Part shown: positions 19,691 to 32,114 of the stretch, one piece after another
Layout of the letters: every line of letters begins with the position of its first letter
Numbering within the stretch: the stretch's first letter is position 1
NCBI RefSeq assembly: GCF_963855985.1
Contig: NC_087114.1
Span: forward strand, 3,373,001 to 3,437,000
DNA length: 64,000 nt
Reading direction: 5' to 3'
Source: Ostrinia nubilalis
Taxonomy: Eukaryota; Arthropoda; Insecta; Lepidoptera; Crambidae
Notes under the pieces: model-generated
Seen by the model: the letters and a program-made list of their open reading frames with translations, nothing else
Database searches by the model: none
What the model was told of the DNA's origin: nothing
Made by a program: the position numbers and the translations under genes

Positions 19691-22600
19691 ATATCGACGG
19701 CAGAAAGCGATTTTGTCGTATCTCAAAAAGTCCGATTTTACACCAGAGCAAAAAAACTATTTCAAAAATTCATAAATCTTAAATTAAGAAAGTTAGAAAG
19801 CTGAAATTTTACATGTTTTGTCTACTAATTAAACTTTATTTAATAAAGGTGATTGGAATAATCTAGAGTTACTACTTCATTGACTTTTGACTAGTTACAG
19901 CAATTGATTTTTTAATATCGAGCTGCAGAAATGTAGTATCAGGAAGGTAAAATGTATGGCTTATTTAAGTTGACTTCAATTCCCAGGCAGCGGATCTGCT
20001 GTATCTCAAAGAAACGATAAACTGTACAGGGCTATTTAGCTGTATGGACCTTATAATGAAATAACTTTCTACATTTGAAATGTTTTATCTACAATAAGAG
20101 TCAGAGATGTGAAAACAATAAAATACTGTATCTTTTTCTTAACTGTTTTATTTAAATTTTAAGAATGTAATGGCACAAAAAAATCTGTTTTTTAATTATA
20201 ATAATCAGTCCGACAAAAATATTCTTCTTTATTAGTTTATCTCTCTTCTTCATTAATTTTAAGAAGCATACACTTTCTCTTTAAAAGTTTAACAATCAGC
20301 CTGCCATAGTTTTTCTTCTTCATTAGTTTCAACAATCAATCTGCTAAATTCAGTATTAGTTTTTAAACTAAATAAAAATAATCATCATGTTACTTTTCCT
20401 TCTTTGTTCATTAGTTACATAAATCAGTCTGCTATACTTTCTCTTTATTGCTTGCAACAATCACTTACTTATACTTTGTCCTGAGGTTTGCCATTTATTA
20501 TTTTTAAACACGTAAACAACAAGTGCCGTGTGGGGGGGACGGTCATAAAGAATACTCTTCCCCACCGCCAACAGGAGGCGTGTCGTAATAGGCGACAAAA
20601 TCCCTGCAGCACCGGACGGGCAGCAGCGTCTGCGTGCGAAACCTCTCAAAAAAAAACTGCGATCGCTAACCCGCCTGCCAAGCGTGGCGATTAAGGCAAA
20701 ATCCCCTCATGAAGAGACACAAAAAAACACGGTCCCTAATCCCCGGCGGCCCTACTATCCCGGGCCACGGTAGCGGTCACGGTAACGTTGGGGCGAGAGG
20801 TGACCCCGACGACCTCTGGCCCTGGCAACATTTAACACTCGCACGCTGCGGCCTGACGTGAGGCTCGCCGAATTCGAGGAAGAACTGAGCAGGTTGCGGT
20901 GGGATATCGTAGGATTATGCGAAGTCCGAAGAGAGGGGGAGGACACCATAATCCTGAAATCCGGAAACCTGCTCTATTTCCGGGAGGGCGACCAACAGTC
21001 CCAGGGTGGTGTCGGGTTTATCGTCCACAAGTCCCTTGTCAACAACGTGGTCCAGATCGAGAGTATTTCGGCGAGGGTAGCGTACCTTATACTCACAATC
21101 ACCAAACGGTATTCGCTGAAGGTCATACAGGTATACGCACCGACCACGGAACACCCCGACGACGAAGTGGAGACTATATGTATATGAGGATATTTCCAGA
21201 GCCATACATAGCTCCCGGTCCCATTTTACCGTTGTGAAGCTCGAGAGGCGTCGATTGATGAAGTCTACGCTCCGCCCAGCGCCCATCCAACTCCAAAACC
21301 CCGAAAGCTTTCAGCTCGAGTTGCAAAATCGTTTCGAATGCCTGGGATTCTTGGGAGACTGCGAAATTGTGGACGAATACAATGACAGGTTCGTGGAAAT
21401 TGTCCAAACGACTGGGTCTAAGTTCTTTAAAACGCGTCGTTCAAAAGAAACCAAAAAGATCTCTGACCTCACCAATAAACTTATAGAAGAGAGACGAAAC
21501 TTGGTTCTGCAGTCCTCTAAAGATGCTGCTCAGTATCGGCGTCTTAACAGACAGATCTCCAAGTCTTTGACTCGCGACCTACGCCAATTTAATACAGATC
21601 GTATTAAAGAGGCGATTGAGCGTAACAAAGGCTCTAAAGTGTTCGCAAGGGATCTGTCTGTTAGCCAAAGTCAACTGACCAAGCTGAAGACCGAGGATGG
21701 CAGAGACATCTCGTCGGGGCCTGAGTTATTGGAAGAAGTTGAGAAGTTCTACGGACAATTATACACGAGTGTACTTCCCAAATCTAGCTGAAGACCCAAA
21801 GGCTAGATTCACCCGACACTACACCGAAGATATCCCGGACGTCAGTCTGTACGAGATTAGAATGGCTCTCAAACTGCTGAAAAACAACAAGGCACCGGGT
21901 GATGATGTAATCACGGCTGAGCTTCTGAAAGCAGGTGGAACGCCGGTACTAAAGGCTCTTCAGAGGCTGTTCGATTCCGTCATACTTGAGGGAAAAACGC
22001 CTACGGCATGGCACAGAAGTGTGGTGAAACTTTTCTTCAAAAAAGGCGACAAAACCTTGTTGAATTTATAGACCTATCTCACTTCTGAGCCATGTCTACA
22101 AGCTGTTTTCGAGAGTCATCACGAATCGCCTCGCACGCAGGCTCGACGACTTCCAGCCTCCCGAACAAGCCGGTTTCCGAAAAGGCTTTAGTACCATATA
22201 CCACATACATACGCTACGGCAGATTATAATCAGCCACTTAGGCGTTTGTGGACTATGAAAAAGCCTTCGACTGACCTGGGCAGTGCTACAGTCTCTCCAA
22301 CGGTGCCAAATTGACTATAGATACATCAAAGTCCTGAAGGGCTTGTACGAAAACGCTACAATGTCGGTCCGCCTCCAGGATCAGAACTCGAAACTTATCC
22401 AGTTGCAGCGAGGAGTGAGACAGGGAGATGTCATATCTCCGAAACTGTTCACCACCACCCTGGAAGATGTTTTCAAGCTTCTGGACTGGAGCGGATTCGG
22501 CATTAAATATCAACGGCGAGTATATCACCCACCTTCGTTTCGCGGACGATATCGTAGTCATAGCTGAGACCGTGGAGGACCTAAACACAATGCTCGATGG

Positions 22601-23364
22601 CCTCAGTAGAGCCTCTCAACAAGTGGGTCTTAAAATGTACATGGACAAGACAAAATGCGTGGCCTGGATGCGAGCGGCGCAGGACCGGTCTTTGTGGAAA
22701 TCCTTGGGGGAGGCCTTTGTCCAGCAGTGGACGTCTTTCGGCTGAAACGAAACAACAAATAAAAATGTAAAATAATATTTATTTTAAGAATTTACAATTC
22801 TGCGTTCTCACTATCGGCGCTAACGCACAACTGCCGCGCGATCAGAATGGCGTATGACGCAGCGGGTGGAGGGGGTTTGTTTTGCTAGAGTGACGTATTA
22901 CTTGCTGTACACAAAACAAGACTCTATTCTAATGATGTTAGTAAGATTTTCGCTATTAGATGATACGTTTGAAATGCAGTAACTATTTTATAAGTACTCA
23001 CGTCAGTTCGGCTCATTTGCTGTATGTTCGACATCGTAAGATTTTAGGGCGGCTGAAATGCTGTATCTCCTTAAAAATCAATGTTCGACTCAGAAAAAGA
23101 GTGCTGTAACTGTTTAACATACTAGTAGTGTGGTCGTATCTATTTTATTTTCGAAAGTTGCGTTTTTTTGACCAGTTACAGCAATTGGTCAAGTAAATTG
23201 TAAAAAAACTGGAAAAAATTCTATGACGTATCTATATTTTTTTTCATCGTAGAAAGACGATACATACACCATTCGACGCGGCTTTTTTTTCTTAATACAA
23301 TACAATTAAAAGTCATTTTAGCCAATTTTTGAGATACGACATTTCCGCTTTCTGCCGTCGATAT
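19691..23364. mobile_element. TIR-bounded composite element holding an RTE copy
   Basis: The outer 39 bp match as inverted repeats at 35 of 39 positions (19691-19729 and 23326-23364; ATATCGACGGCAGAAAGCG at the tips). Subterminal words GCTGTATCTC and AGTTACAGCAATTG recur on both sides in direct orientation. The middle is occupied by the RTE at about 20480-22760. Class unknown; no transposase seen. Confidence 0.6.
20480..22760 (+). pseudogene. Degenerate RTE-clade LINE
   Basis: 5' UTR-like GC-rich sequence (20520-20850) leads to an endonuclease segment at 20858-21180 (RWDIVGLCEVRR, GGVGFIVHKS). The connecting region is 21234-21790. RT segments follow in shifted frames: [19 protein letters not shown] near 21870, GVRQGDVISPKLF near 22410 and LRFADDIVV near 22540. 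The end is AQDRSLWKSLGEAFVQQWT (22676-22735). Part of the endonuclease is missing, frames shift several times, a stop cuts the RT near 22070, and an internal deletion fuses the region after FADD directly to the C-terminus. It cannot encode a working protein. The copy at 45165 is closely similar. Confidence 0.88.
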
Positions 23365-23492
23365 GAGCTTTAAACCTAGGTATGACCGTGTGAACAAACA
23401 GATCATTGTACCTATGAGGTTGAGGAAAACTAGCAATATGCCAATCATGTAGAAGGATCTACAATCTAGCTGCTTGCTTCTTGTCCTTATTC

Positions 23493-23600
23493 ATCATTCA
23501 ACATCATTTCAGCCATAGGACGTCCACTGCCGAACATAAGCCTCCCCCAATGCTTTTCACGTTGATCGATTGGTAGCGGCCATGTGTCCAGCGCTTTGTC
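23493..23600 (-). mobile_element. RTE 3' end fragment
   Basis: Read on minus: GGCTTATGTTCGGCAGTGG, then CGTCCTATGGCTGAAATGATG. Non-coding remnant. Confidence 0.65.
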
Positions 23601-23766
23601 CTTATTAAGATAAGAAATCTATACTTAGTTCCAAAAACCGATGGACTGACATTTATGTTTCGAGTTCCTCCTTTCCTCAATGACTTATTCCCACCGTCCC
23701 CCTAACCCACTAAATAATTAGGGGCCGCTGGGAATGTATAGTCCCAAAATCCCCACTTCTCTCATC

Positions 23767-23879
23767 TAAGGCTGGGTTGTACCATCTTACTTTAACTTTG
23801 ACAAACGTCAAAATTCTGTCAAAATCCATACAAAAAGCACCGGTTAACGTCAAAGTTAGGTGGTGCAACTCAGCCTTAT
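23767..23879. mobile_element. MITE, GGCTGAGTTGCACC family, copy 3
   Basis: Clean copy: TAAGGCTGGGTTGTACCATC...AGGTGGTGCAACTCAGCCTTA, about 112 bp, with TTAACTTTGAC/GTCAAAGTTA subterminal motifs. Confidence 0.75.
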
Positions 23880-24890
23880 ATTTTTACAGTTAAATATTTT
23901 TTTCTCCAAAAACAACAAAATGGCGGATCCTACATTATTTTAAATAGGTTTCCTCTTCCTCCAAATCTCATCAGTGTTGAATTTTTCTGTCTCGTTCGAA
24001 TTCTGAACTTGAATTCAAAAGTTGGAACTTTTCCAGAAGACCCGCGTCAAGGTTTGTCAATGACCTTTTGATGCAATGATGCTCTTTGTCCTGTGGCGCT
24101 AGTGTCTATGTAACACTGCCAAAATCGTATGAAATTTTAGTTCCGAATTTTGCCACCGATTGTTATATTATTTTTTGTCAATAATAGATGCTAAAAAGTG
24201 CTAATAGTGATAATTTGTTGTTTTTTGGTAAGGTCAAGTTGACGCGTACATTTTTATATAATCAGCCGGTTCTAGAGAGTGCGAATGTAATCAGACAGGT
24301 TGCGTGTAAAAAAAACGAGCTTATGTTTATAAACTTTTTGTAATGATCAAGTTCGAGTTGAGTTACTTCTTATAATATGTAGATAGAATTTTTAGATTTT
24401 TTTTATTTTACAAATGTTTTAAACAAACGAATTGTTGTCTTTTAAATTTGGGAACAATACCTACTTAAACTTTTTGCAAATACAAGAATCGGAGCTGTGT
24501 CGTTGTAAAAAATAATATTAAATATACATAAAATATAAAAAATATTACCTTTTAAGTATCTATCTAATGTAATTGCCGGTGTAAAAAGGAACATACAAGC
24601 AATAATTCTTTCCTATCTTACAAATCTCTAGCATTGTATTGCAAAAAATAAGACGTCCTGCTATGTCGTATATTTATTTGATTGCAATGTAATTACCGTG
24701 TGTATTGCTACACGGTTTGAATCTAAAAGATTAACGCAATACTGACGTCATAATAATTAAAATTGTTACAAGATGGTTGAGTGAATTAAATTGCAATGTT
24801 AGGTCAGTGGTTAAGGTATTTCTTTGTTTACTAAAATAAATAATAAGTTACATATTTCGTCACGATCAATTGTCGATAAACGATGTATCT

Positions 24891-25092
24891 GTACCTCTAG
24901 TACGAAAAACTTTCGAGTTCGTTTCGTTGCGTATTCAAAGTGTCATCGAAAAATTTTGTATGAAAAATTAAACAGCGCCCCCTAGGGCGGCTATAATATA
25001 GGGGGCGCTGTTTAATTTTTCATACAAAATTTTTCGATGACACTTTGAATACGCAACGAAACGAACTCGAAAGTTTTTCCTACTAGAGGTAC
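24891..25092. mobile_element. Hairpin MITE
   Basis: Arms of about 90 bp are almost perfect inverted repeats (GTACCTCTAGTA...; core CAGCGCCCCCTA...TAGGGGGCGCTG). No coding capacity. Confidence 0.75.
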
Positions 25093-25364
25093 TGTTTGCC
25101 TAAAAGTAAAAAATAATCGGGAAAAATAGTTCCAATAAGGAAAAAGTTTGTATGATAAGTAGTTTTGTTTACTTGAAAATTTTATTGATGCGTCAAATGT
25201 TGAGATTCTATAAATAAAACGGTTTGTTTAAATTATTTTGGGGAAATCCTTTAAGGTAAGAGACATACAAAATATTTGTTTCATAATTTGCATTCATGTT
25301 CACCTTGACCGCAAGAAAACAAGATTAAAAAACATCGAAATATTTAAAAGCGCGGGAAAAAGAA

Positions 25365-25510
25365 CCAACTTTGAACAGATAACAAAACAAATAAAAAAGT
25401 GCCTAGTCCTTTGACGTTCGAACAAGGAACGTACAAGAAAAAAATAAATTTTGCACAGACAACAAAAACAAATAGAAAAGTGGCCAGTCCTTTGTCGTTT
25501 GAACAAGGAA
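25365..25510. repeat. Two-unit tandem duplication
   Basis: Two units of about 76 bp (AACAGATAACAAAACAAATA...GTCCTTTGACGTTCGAACAA) follow each other with moderate divergence. Confidence 0.6.
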
Positions 25511-25989
25511 TAATAGAATGCGACCTCTTAACAGTAACCGAGGTCACATTATTGAAGATAAGGACACAAAAACTTACAGACCAATTCCTTGCGCTCATCC
25601 GCGGGCATTTTTAAAAACTAAATCTATCTCCACATAGTATTGAATTTGAACCATAAAGTTTAAGGATACGGTTGAAAATCGCATGTGGCGAGCAAGCGAG
25701 TTAAGTCATTATTGAACAGAGGAAGTCTCAGTTCCGTACTAAGTACGGACTGACACGGCTGGGCACACTGATGCAACGACGTTCATTCACACTTGTCCGA
25801 TTAGTGGGGAGACTAGTCGATAGATCGATTGAGGAAAATGTCGATTATCATCTTTATTTATGGCCTATTAAGTTTGTGCGTAAGTAATAATGTGGAAAAG
25901 CTTCGTGGTTTGTTATTTAAAAACCATTTGTGGTATTCCCTATATTAATATTGAAAAAATTTGTACCTTTTTAAAAATAATGAAACTGA

Positions 25990-26290
25990 ATAAAGTCTCC
26001 TCTCCACTGCAGGAGCACAACCCTCTCTAATTTACCAGCGAAAGGAGTATTTAGAGATATTAAAAAGATACAATTACTCTTAAAATTTAATTTAAAAATT
26101 AAATGGAAGTTTTGGCCTACACTCCCTAGTCCCTACGCTGGTCAGACAGGTTAGGGAGGTGATGATGAACTTAAATCTCGATATCAGAGCATGAATCTCT
26201 CTAATTTACCACAGGCAAATCGAGGACTCCAGCATGGAATGGATAGAATGGGGAATGTCCACGCTTGTGACGGGTTGGGGAGGTGATGGT
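25990..26290 (-). mobile_element. SINE body fragments, two adjacent
   Basis: Two diverged pieces of the SINE body (CTCCTCTCCACTGCAGGAGC..., then TCTCTAATTTACCACAGGCAA...) lie in the same orientation. No tRNA head. Confidence 0.55.
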
Positions 26291-26544
26291 GCTATACTGT
26301 AATAACTCGATATCGACAAAGAGTCAGCTCTAATAGAGTACAACCGATTTGTCGGTGTAATATTCTTATTATTGCAATTGCAATGCGCCGGCGCATGTAG
26401 TCCTTTCAACTCCTTCGCTATTCCGTTTTGATACATTTAAAATAATGGCTTGGATTTTTTTATAAACGTATAATTATTTTTGACTATACAGTGGTTTAGC
26501 ACTTTTTCCCTACCTTACTACTTACTAAATAAAAATGATAATTA

Positions 26545-26670
26545 CTTATCTATACTTATAATAAATCTGTAGAGAGGTCAATTCTGTACATGAAATATAT
26601 TTTCAAAATAACTATCAGGGGGTGATTAGTGATCGATACTGATGCCGAAAATGCAATCAGTAAAATTTTT

Positions 26671-26705
<35 letters not shown>

Positions 26706-27051
26706 TGTTCCTTATAGAAACAAAAACTACTCGACGGATTTTAACGAAACTTGGTACAATTATTCTTCATACTCCTGGGCAGGTTATAGTATACTTAAGA
26801 ATTCCCACGGGAACAGGAATTAGCGGGAAAATCATTTTGTATGAAAAATCTAAACCGCTTAAGTTAGACGCTTGAAATTTAGCATGTAGGTAAACTTAAA
26901 GCTTAGTTACAACAGGATATTGCAAAATTTCCACGGGAACGGGAGTTAGCGGGAAAAAATATTTGTACGAAAAAATCTAAACCGCGTAAGATAGATGAAG
27001 GGGGTCAAACGGGATCCACGCGTACGAAGTCGCGGGCGGCCGCTAGTGCAT
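26545..27051 (+). mobile_element. Lep1/Helitron-like element with (CTGT)n
   Basis: Starts TCTATACTTATAATA and ends GCGGGCGGCCGCTAGT. An internal (TCTG)n run lies at 26672-26702. Two diverged CCCACGGGAACRGGARTTAG units lie inside. TC at the 5' end and CTAGT after a GC-rich hairpin match Helitron termini. No Rep/helicase is present. Confidence 0.68.
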
Positions 27052-27234
27052 AATAATTTTGCATGCCAAGAGGTGGAAAATGGAGATGCTCAATACTTAA
27101 ACTTTTATTGCATTAATTAGATCTAAATATTATGTACTTAAAAACTTGTAGCATAACTGATGTAAACACAAAATATGAACTAAGAAGCTTAGCACTGAAG
27201 AGAAGTCGTCTCAGACTGATGTTCTTTTATATTA

Positions 27235-27372
27235 TTTACTACTAATTTCGTTGCAGCTCCAATGACGGTTTAACTTTCCCTTTGTGGGACAAACTTGGCC
27301 TTCACTGGTTGGGTTTTTATTGGCGGTCAAGCTGTAGGTAGATCTTGTCCACAAATTGCAGCGGTGGGAATC
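27235..27372 (-). repeat. GGGACTATTCCCACC repeat
   Basis: Minus-strand copy of the roughly 190-bp family: GGAACTTGGCCTTCACTGGT-like core, AGCTTGACCGCCAATAAAAA and the CCCACCGCTGCAA end. Confidence 0.65.
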
Positions 27373-28530
27373 GTCCAAAACACAATACAAAAGAATATAA
27401 ATCGTATTCTAATATAAACGTAACCTTACATTATCTGCTAATGCACCGAACTATATTCAGACCACCAAACTTATATTCAGGCTGCGTAAAAAATGTCATG
27501 AAATGTTTAACAGATTGTGCAGCGTAACTAGCGGATACTTTCAAGAATTTAGTTCTTGAAAGTCTCTTTAATTTAATTATCTTCATATATTTTTTGACGC
27601 ACTCGCTTGCGACGATCGCTCGCACTACTGTAGTTGACCATAAGTGAATATAGTATATAGATTCTGATAGTCGTTCCTGAGGATATGTAAATAAATTTTA
27701 ATAAAAATGAACACCATTGATGACGACATCATCGATATTGTCCCATGCCTGGCTTGCATAACACGCACGCACACACGCAGCAGCGTAGGGTGAACACCAG
27801 CTACCGATAATAGTATACTACAGACTACAGTACAGCATTAGTTATTCGTAAAACCAACTGTATGCGTCTTTTCACGAAAACTGTAGCTATAGGGCTCATC
27901 AAGCTAAATGCTGTGGCAAGTTATGTAGTTCTAAACAAGAACGAACTTTCTGATGAGGTGTCTTGTATTTTGTTATGCTATATTTTGCCTTAAATCTGAG
28001 TATTACATTTTTTACAAGTGGAATTGTTTGAAAGTGGTTTATTTAAGAAAAAAAAACCTCTAAATTAACGGATAAGCCTTTTGTACTCTAATTAATGTGT
28101 AATAAATAATGTTCGCTTAGAATATTGTTACTATGATGGTTATTTATAACCCTCCAACTAACAAATTTTCCCAGGATCCCCCTTGGTAATTAAATGGGGA
28201 CCGATGGGAAATCAATGCGTCGACACTAAGATTGACGATCGCATTTCAAAATTAATTTAATTACCTACAAATTAATTGATACAAAAACCACAAAGTGGTA
28301 AAGATGTGATAATAAAAATCCCGCTACCAATTCCAAGTAAGAGGGCACAGATCAAAATATTTGTACATATCTTTTGAGGAAGGAAAAATTTACAAAAGTA
28401 TAGTCAGCACAAAAATTTTACTATCTTATGTTTCAAAACATCTGGCGACTTGAGAATGATAATCCTACTATTTTAAATATTTTTAATAGTATAAACTAAT
28501 AAAGGCCTCCTCCATAGTATTTAGGAGGGT
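27373..28530. other. Gene-free stretch
   Basis: No gene recognised. A small stem-loop (ACTTTCAAGAA/TTCTTGAAAGT) lies at 27538-27567. Confidence 0.45.
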
Positions 28531-28535
28531 TTTGC

Positions 28536-28605
28536 CCTAACTTGGAGGAGGCCTCTGTCCAGCAGTGGACGTCATTTGGCTGAAACGAACGAACGAACGA
28601 AAATA
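28536..28605 (+). mobile_element. RTE 3' end with (CGAA)n tail
   Basis: GGAGGAGGCCTCTGTCCAGC, then AGTGGACGTCATTTGGCTGA, then AACGAACGAACGAACGA. Same 3' terminus as the element at 63570. Confidence 0.7.
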
Positions 28606-29004
28606 ATAAAGATTTTTTTACTTTTGTCTGTGTCTGTAAACCCCTTAGAATGAGATATTTGGCCCTATGCCACTACTACCTACAGATTTAACACAATACA
28701 TAATACTGTGCATCCATTTAGAGGTTTTTGCCCAGCAGTGGACTAACGTCGGAAAATTATTTTAAAACTTCCTTAACTTGGTAGCCGACTGTCCAATATT
28801 GTTTAGTGATAATAAAAACCAGACTTGATGGACAAAAAATATCGCCAACTTGTCTATGGCCTTCATTTTTTTAGCCATCAAACTGTTAATAAATCATAGA
28901 CAATAACGCGACGGGGTTTTCCAGCCAGTAAGTCTTCTAAATAACAACAACTGAATATTTGGAGAAGATTTAGGAATTCAAAACCATTTTCTATAATTAC
29001 CTAA

Positions 29005-29250
29005 AGCTGTGGCCTGTGCCCGCGACTTCGTACGTGTGAAAACAGTTTGAATATTTTTCACATTTTTGCAACATTCTTCTTTATTGCTCCGCCAGCCCCT
29101 ATTGGCTGTAGGGTGATGTTATAAATAGCCTATGCTAAAGCCTTCCTCGATAAATGGGTTATCCAACACAAAAATATTTTTTCTAATTGGACCAGTAGTG
29201 AGATTTACACATTCAACCATACAAGCAAACTCTTCAGCTTATAGCTTATA
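29005..29250 (-). mobile_element. Lep1-like element, GAAGAGTTTG variant
   Basis: Read on minus: AAGCTGAAGAGTTTGCTTG at the start, AGCCAATAGGGGCTGGCGGA in the middle, and a GAAGTCGCGGGCACAGGCC end. Related to 34298, 38020, 39178 and 49690. Confidence 0.6.
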
Positions 29251-29418
29251 ATATTAGTAAGTTTAAAATATACAAACATCATGCCTCCACAACCGGATGC
29301 TTTACCACCATCTCAACTGACACTGTCATAACAACAACAATTCTAGCATTTCTTGACGTATGTTTTGGCAGTTGAAGGTCAGATGGCCAGGTCTTCTGAA
29401 TGAGGATTAGGGATGAAG

Positions 29419-29485
29419 CTCGCACCCACCTTCAGCCTGATTAATAAATTCCATCAGGTGAGATGCAGGCCAAGAGCTTCCCAGT
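29419..29485. repeat. Interspersed repeat fragment
   Basis: TTCCATCAGGTGAGATGCAG and GGCCAAGAGCTTCCCAG are repeated in part at 32405-32460 and 62325-62352. Likely a SINE/LINE end. Confidence 0.45.
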
Positions 29486-29819
29486 TTAAATCAGAGTATA
29501 CATTTAGACAGCACATCAGACTACACATTTGTGTTCTTAAAAGTATTACAACAGTGTCAAAGATATTCCTCAGCGCAGCAACACTCCATTTAAACTTTGC
29601 CCTTGCTATGTGTTAAATAACAAAGTTGCATACCAACCGTCTGATTCAAACGCACCTCGCATGCCTCGGCGCTGACAAACGACATGTTATAACAACAAAT
29701 TGAATAGTAAATTCGTCATCTTTTAAGCGAGGCTCGCAGCTCAGTGGCATGAGCAAATTAATTGCGATCTTTTAAGTCAGGCAACGATTGCAGTGGTCTG
29801 ATTTGGGATGGGTGATCGC

Positions 29820-29842
29820 AGAGAGAGAGAGAGAGAGAGAGA
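29820..29842. repeat. (GA)n microsatellite
   Basis: About 23 bp of GA repeat between two diverged copies of a TGATCTGATwTGGGATG-type sequence. Confidence 0.8.
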
Positions 29843-29999
29843 CTACTGGAATAGCTACGATCTTTAAGGTTAGCCCACCTTTGCCGTGATCTGATATTGG
29901 ATGACTGATCACTACAACCAAATTAAACCACAGTGCGGCGATGCGCTGCTTACCAAAAAAAAAAAAAACAATAAAGTACACAAAATTTGCTTGGGCATA

Positions 30000-30135
30000 A
30001 AGATATTCATCATCGTCATCATCATCAGGTCATTTAGTCTCCACTGCAGGAGCACGACCCTCTCTAATTTACCAGAGGCAAATGGAGGATTTAGCCTACA
30101 CTCCCCACGCTGGCCAGACGGGTTGGGGAGGCCTG
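30000..30135 (-). mobile_element. SINE body with (ATC)n tail
   Basis: CATCATCATCAGGTCATTTA, CTCCACTGCAGGAGCACGAC, and GGAGGATTTAGCCTACACTC through GACGGGTTGGGGAG. Good copy of the body, minus orientation. Confidence 0.68.
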
Positions 30136-30284
30136 ATGTTCGCATATTTGTCACGTTGTCTGATGTTTGCCTTTTACGACATCCTCGGGAAGATTGGGGA
30201 TGGTCATAGTTCACTCTGCTAGAACAGTACGGCGTACCATCGGTCTAATTATACCTATGACAACTGTTAAGTTTGTGAACCTCG

Positions 30285-30400
30285 TTTCAGCCAAATGACG
30301 TCCACTGCTGGACAAAGGCCTACCCAAGGATTTCCAAAACGACCGGTCCTGCGCCGCCCACCACCAGGCACCTCCCGCGACCTTCATCAGATCTTGTGAA
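30285..30400 (-). mobile_element. RTE 3' end fragment
   Basis: On minus it encodes the RTE terminus (AAQDRSFWKSLGR... then ...SSSGRHLAET in shifted frame). 5'-truncated. Confidence 0.68.
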
Positions 30401-31555
30401 CTAAATGTACTTACATCATTTGCGATAATTTCTCCCAGTCTAGACTGTGGTTCTACAAACAGCCATCTTTTCACCTGATCTGTATATTTAAATCCGTAAG
30501 CGTATCTTTATATGGTAATACAACATTTGGTTCAACTTCGCGATCGTAAACCGGATTTCTATATTAAACTTTAACTGAAGGAAGTAAGAGTTGAAATTGA
30601 TTAATAGTCAAGAAAGGCTGCGTTTATATCAAAATGTATCCGGCTATCATTCTAAGAGTTTAATAGACATTCTGGATTTACGGTCTCATTACTACATTGA
30701 GTATACTTAATAGTTAAAAATAAAGCTCAAAGTAGCAGTATTATATTCTAAATTAATGTTTAGTCTAATATTAATGTGAATATAATGCTGGATTATGAAT
30801 TATTAAAATGTTCGTGAACATGCATGAGTAGGCAAATAAAACAAAATAGAACATCACAAAATTTTCTTAATAAGTCCGCGTGAGGTCTTAGTAAAGTAGG
30901 CCTACGATATTTTTACTGAAAATTAAGGGAAGCTGGGGATATGATCTGTTATTCATCAATTAACTATCATACGCCTAAACTTCTCCACCTTAACTTTATT
31001 CATAAATAACCAGTGTTTTTGTATGGAGTTTGACGTACTTTTGACGTTTATTATTATTATACCATTACATTACACTTAAGAAAAGTAACTTTAATAAAGA
31101 AAAATACCAAGTTATCACTGTACCTACTTGTACGAGTAAAGTAAGTAATATACTCGTATTACATAATGTGCAAACCGCCAGAAGTTAAATTGAAATAAAT
31201 GACCATAATATGTATTATGTATGATCTATGTATATTGAACGTCTATTTGTAAATTACCAAATAATGATACTGTACAGCAATAAAAGTCTTTGAACGTTTC
31301 CCGCTAGGGGCGCTGTACAATCCGTCATACATTTAATGTCATTTTTTGACGCGCTCACTAGTGAGCGCGTTTGATGAAAACTCACACTAGGCCCTCAGCT
31401 ACTGGAATCTATGTCGATACGTTTCATAGTAAGTGTAATCAACGCACACTACAATTATTATTCTAATTAGTTAATTACGTATTCTATTAATGAAAAACTA
31501 TTAGTATGCAATCGGTTATGAAACGATTCGTTCGGTCCATTGACAAGAAAAAGAA
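30401..31555. other. Gene-free stretch
   Basis: No gene recognised. A perfect 18-bp palindrome GCGCTCACTAGTGAGCGC lies at 31352-31369. Confidence 0.45.
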
Positions 31556-31560
31556 ACTAC

Positions 31561-31707
31561 CGCCCGTATTCACAAACGATGCTTGCTTAAGTGAAGCAGC
31601 AAATCGAACGCACGGCGTTGAATAGAGCTTTGTTATTGGTTCGTGTGTCGCCCTGTGCGTCCACGCGCACTGTGAGACCTCGTAGTAATTTGTGAATACG
31701 GGCGTAA
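31561..31707. mobile_element. TIR MITE, CGCCCGTATTCACAAA ends
   Basis: The inverted termini CGCCCGTATTCACAAA and TTTGTGAATACGGGCG enclose about 115 bp. A fragment of the same interior (CACAGTGCGCGTGGACGCAC) occurs inverted at 47260-47280. Confidence 0.75.
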
Positions 31708-32067
31708 GTTTCTTTACAATTTCAATTGAATGGACTTGAGTTTTGTATAAAAAATGTAATTAGGTTTAATTAATAGTTTAGCAATCGTATAATATTGTAA
31801 TTGTCTTAAAAACGGTTTTTAACAACAACGTGACAACAGGAAATAAAACTATAAATTTTAAAAGCAAGACTAATAACGGGGAAAAAACTTTGGTTTGGAT
31901 ATCCACCTCTGAGGGATAAAGCCATTAATTTCTTCCCACCGTCCCCCAAGTGGGGGTCATTGGGAAGATTTCAGTTGCACTGTTATCTGATTTTATTCTG
32001 TGGTAGTGTTGATTTTCCCCCACTGGCGGATAGCGTGACTTTTTTCCTGATAGCCACCGGGCCAATT

Positions 32068-32114
32068 CCTCTCAAACTTAACAAATTAATTTTTAATTTG
32101 TTAAGTTTGAGAGG
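32068..32114. repeat. Perfect 22-bp stem-loop
   Basis: CCTCTCAAACTTAACAAATT and two more bases pair perfectly with 32093-32114 around a 3-nt loop. Perfection implies recent origin or assembly inversion. Confidence 0.7.

Noticed and set aside
20461..20949. Several overlapping frames on both strands before the RTE endonuclease
   Set aside because: They lie in the GC-rich RTE 5' UTR. Only the endonuclease frame matches a protein family.
25300..25614. Overlapping open frames of 68-84 codons on both strands
   Set aside because: They arise from a two-unit tandem duplication and a low-complexity lysine/phenylalanine composition.
29820..29842. Regulatory GAGA-factor site
   Set aside because: A plain (GA)n microsatellite between repeat debris, with no promoter context.
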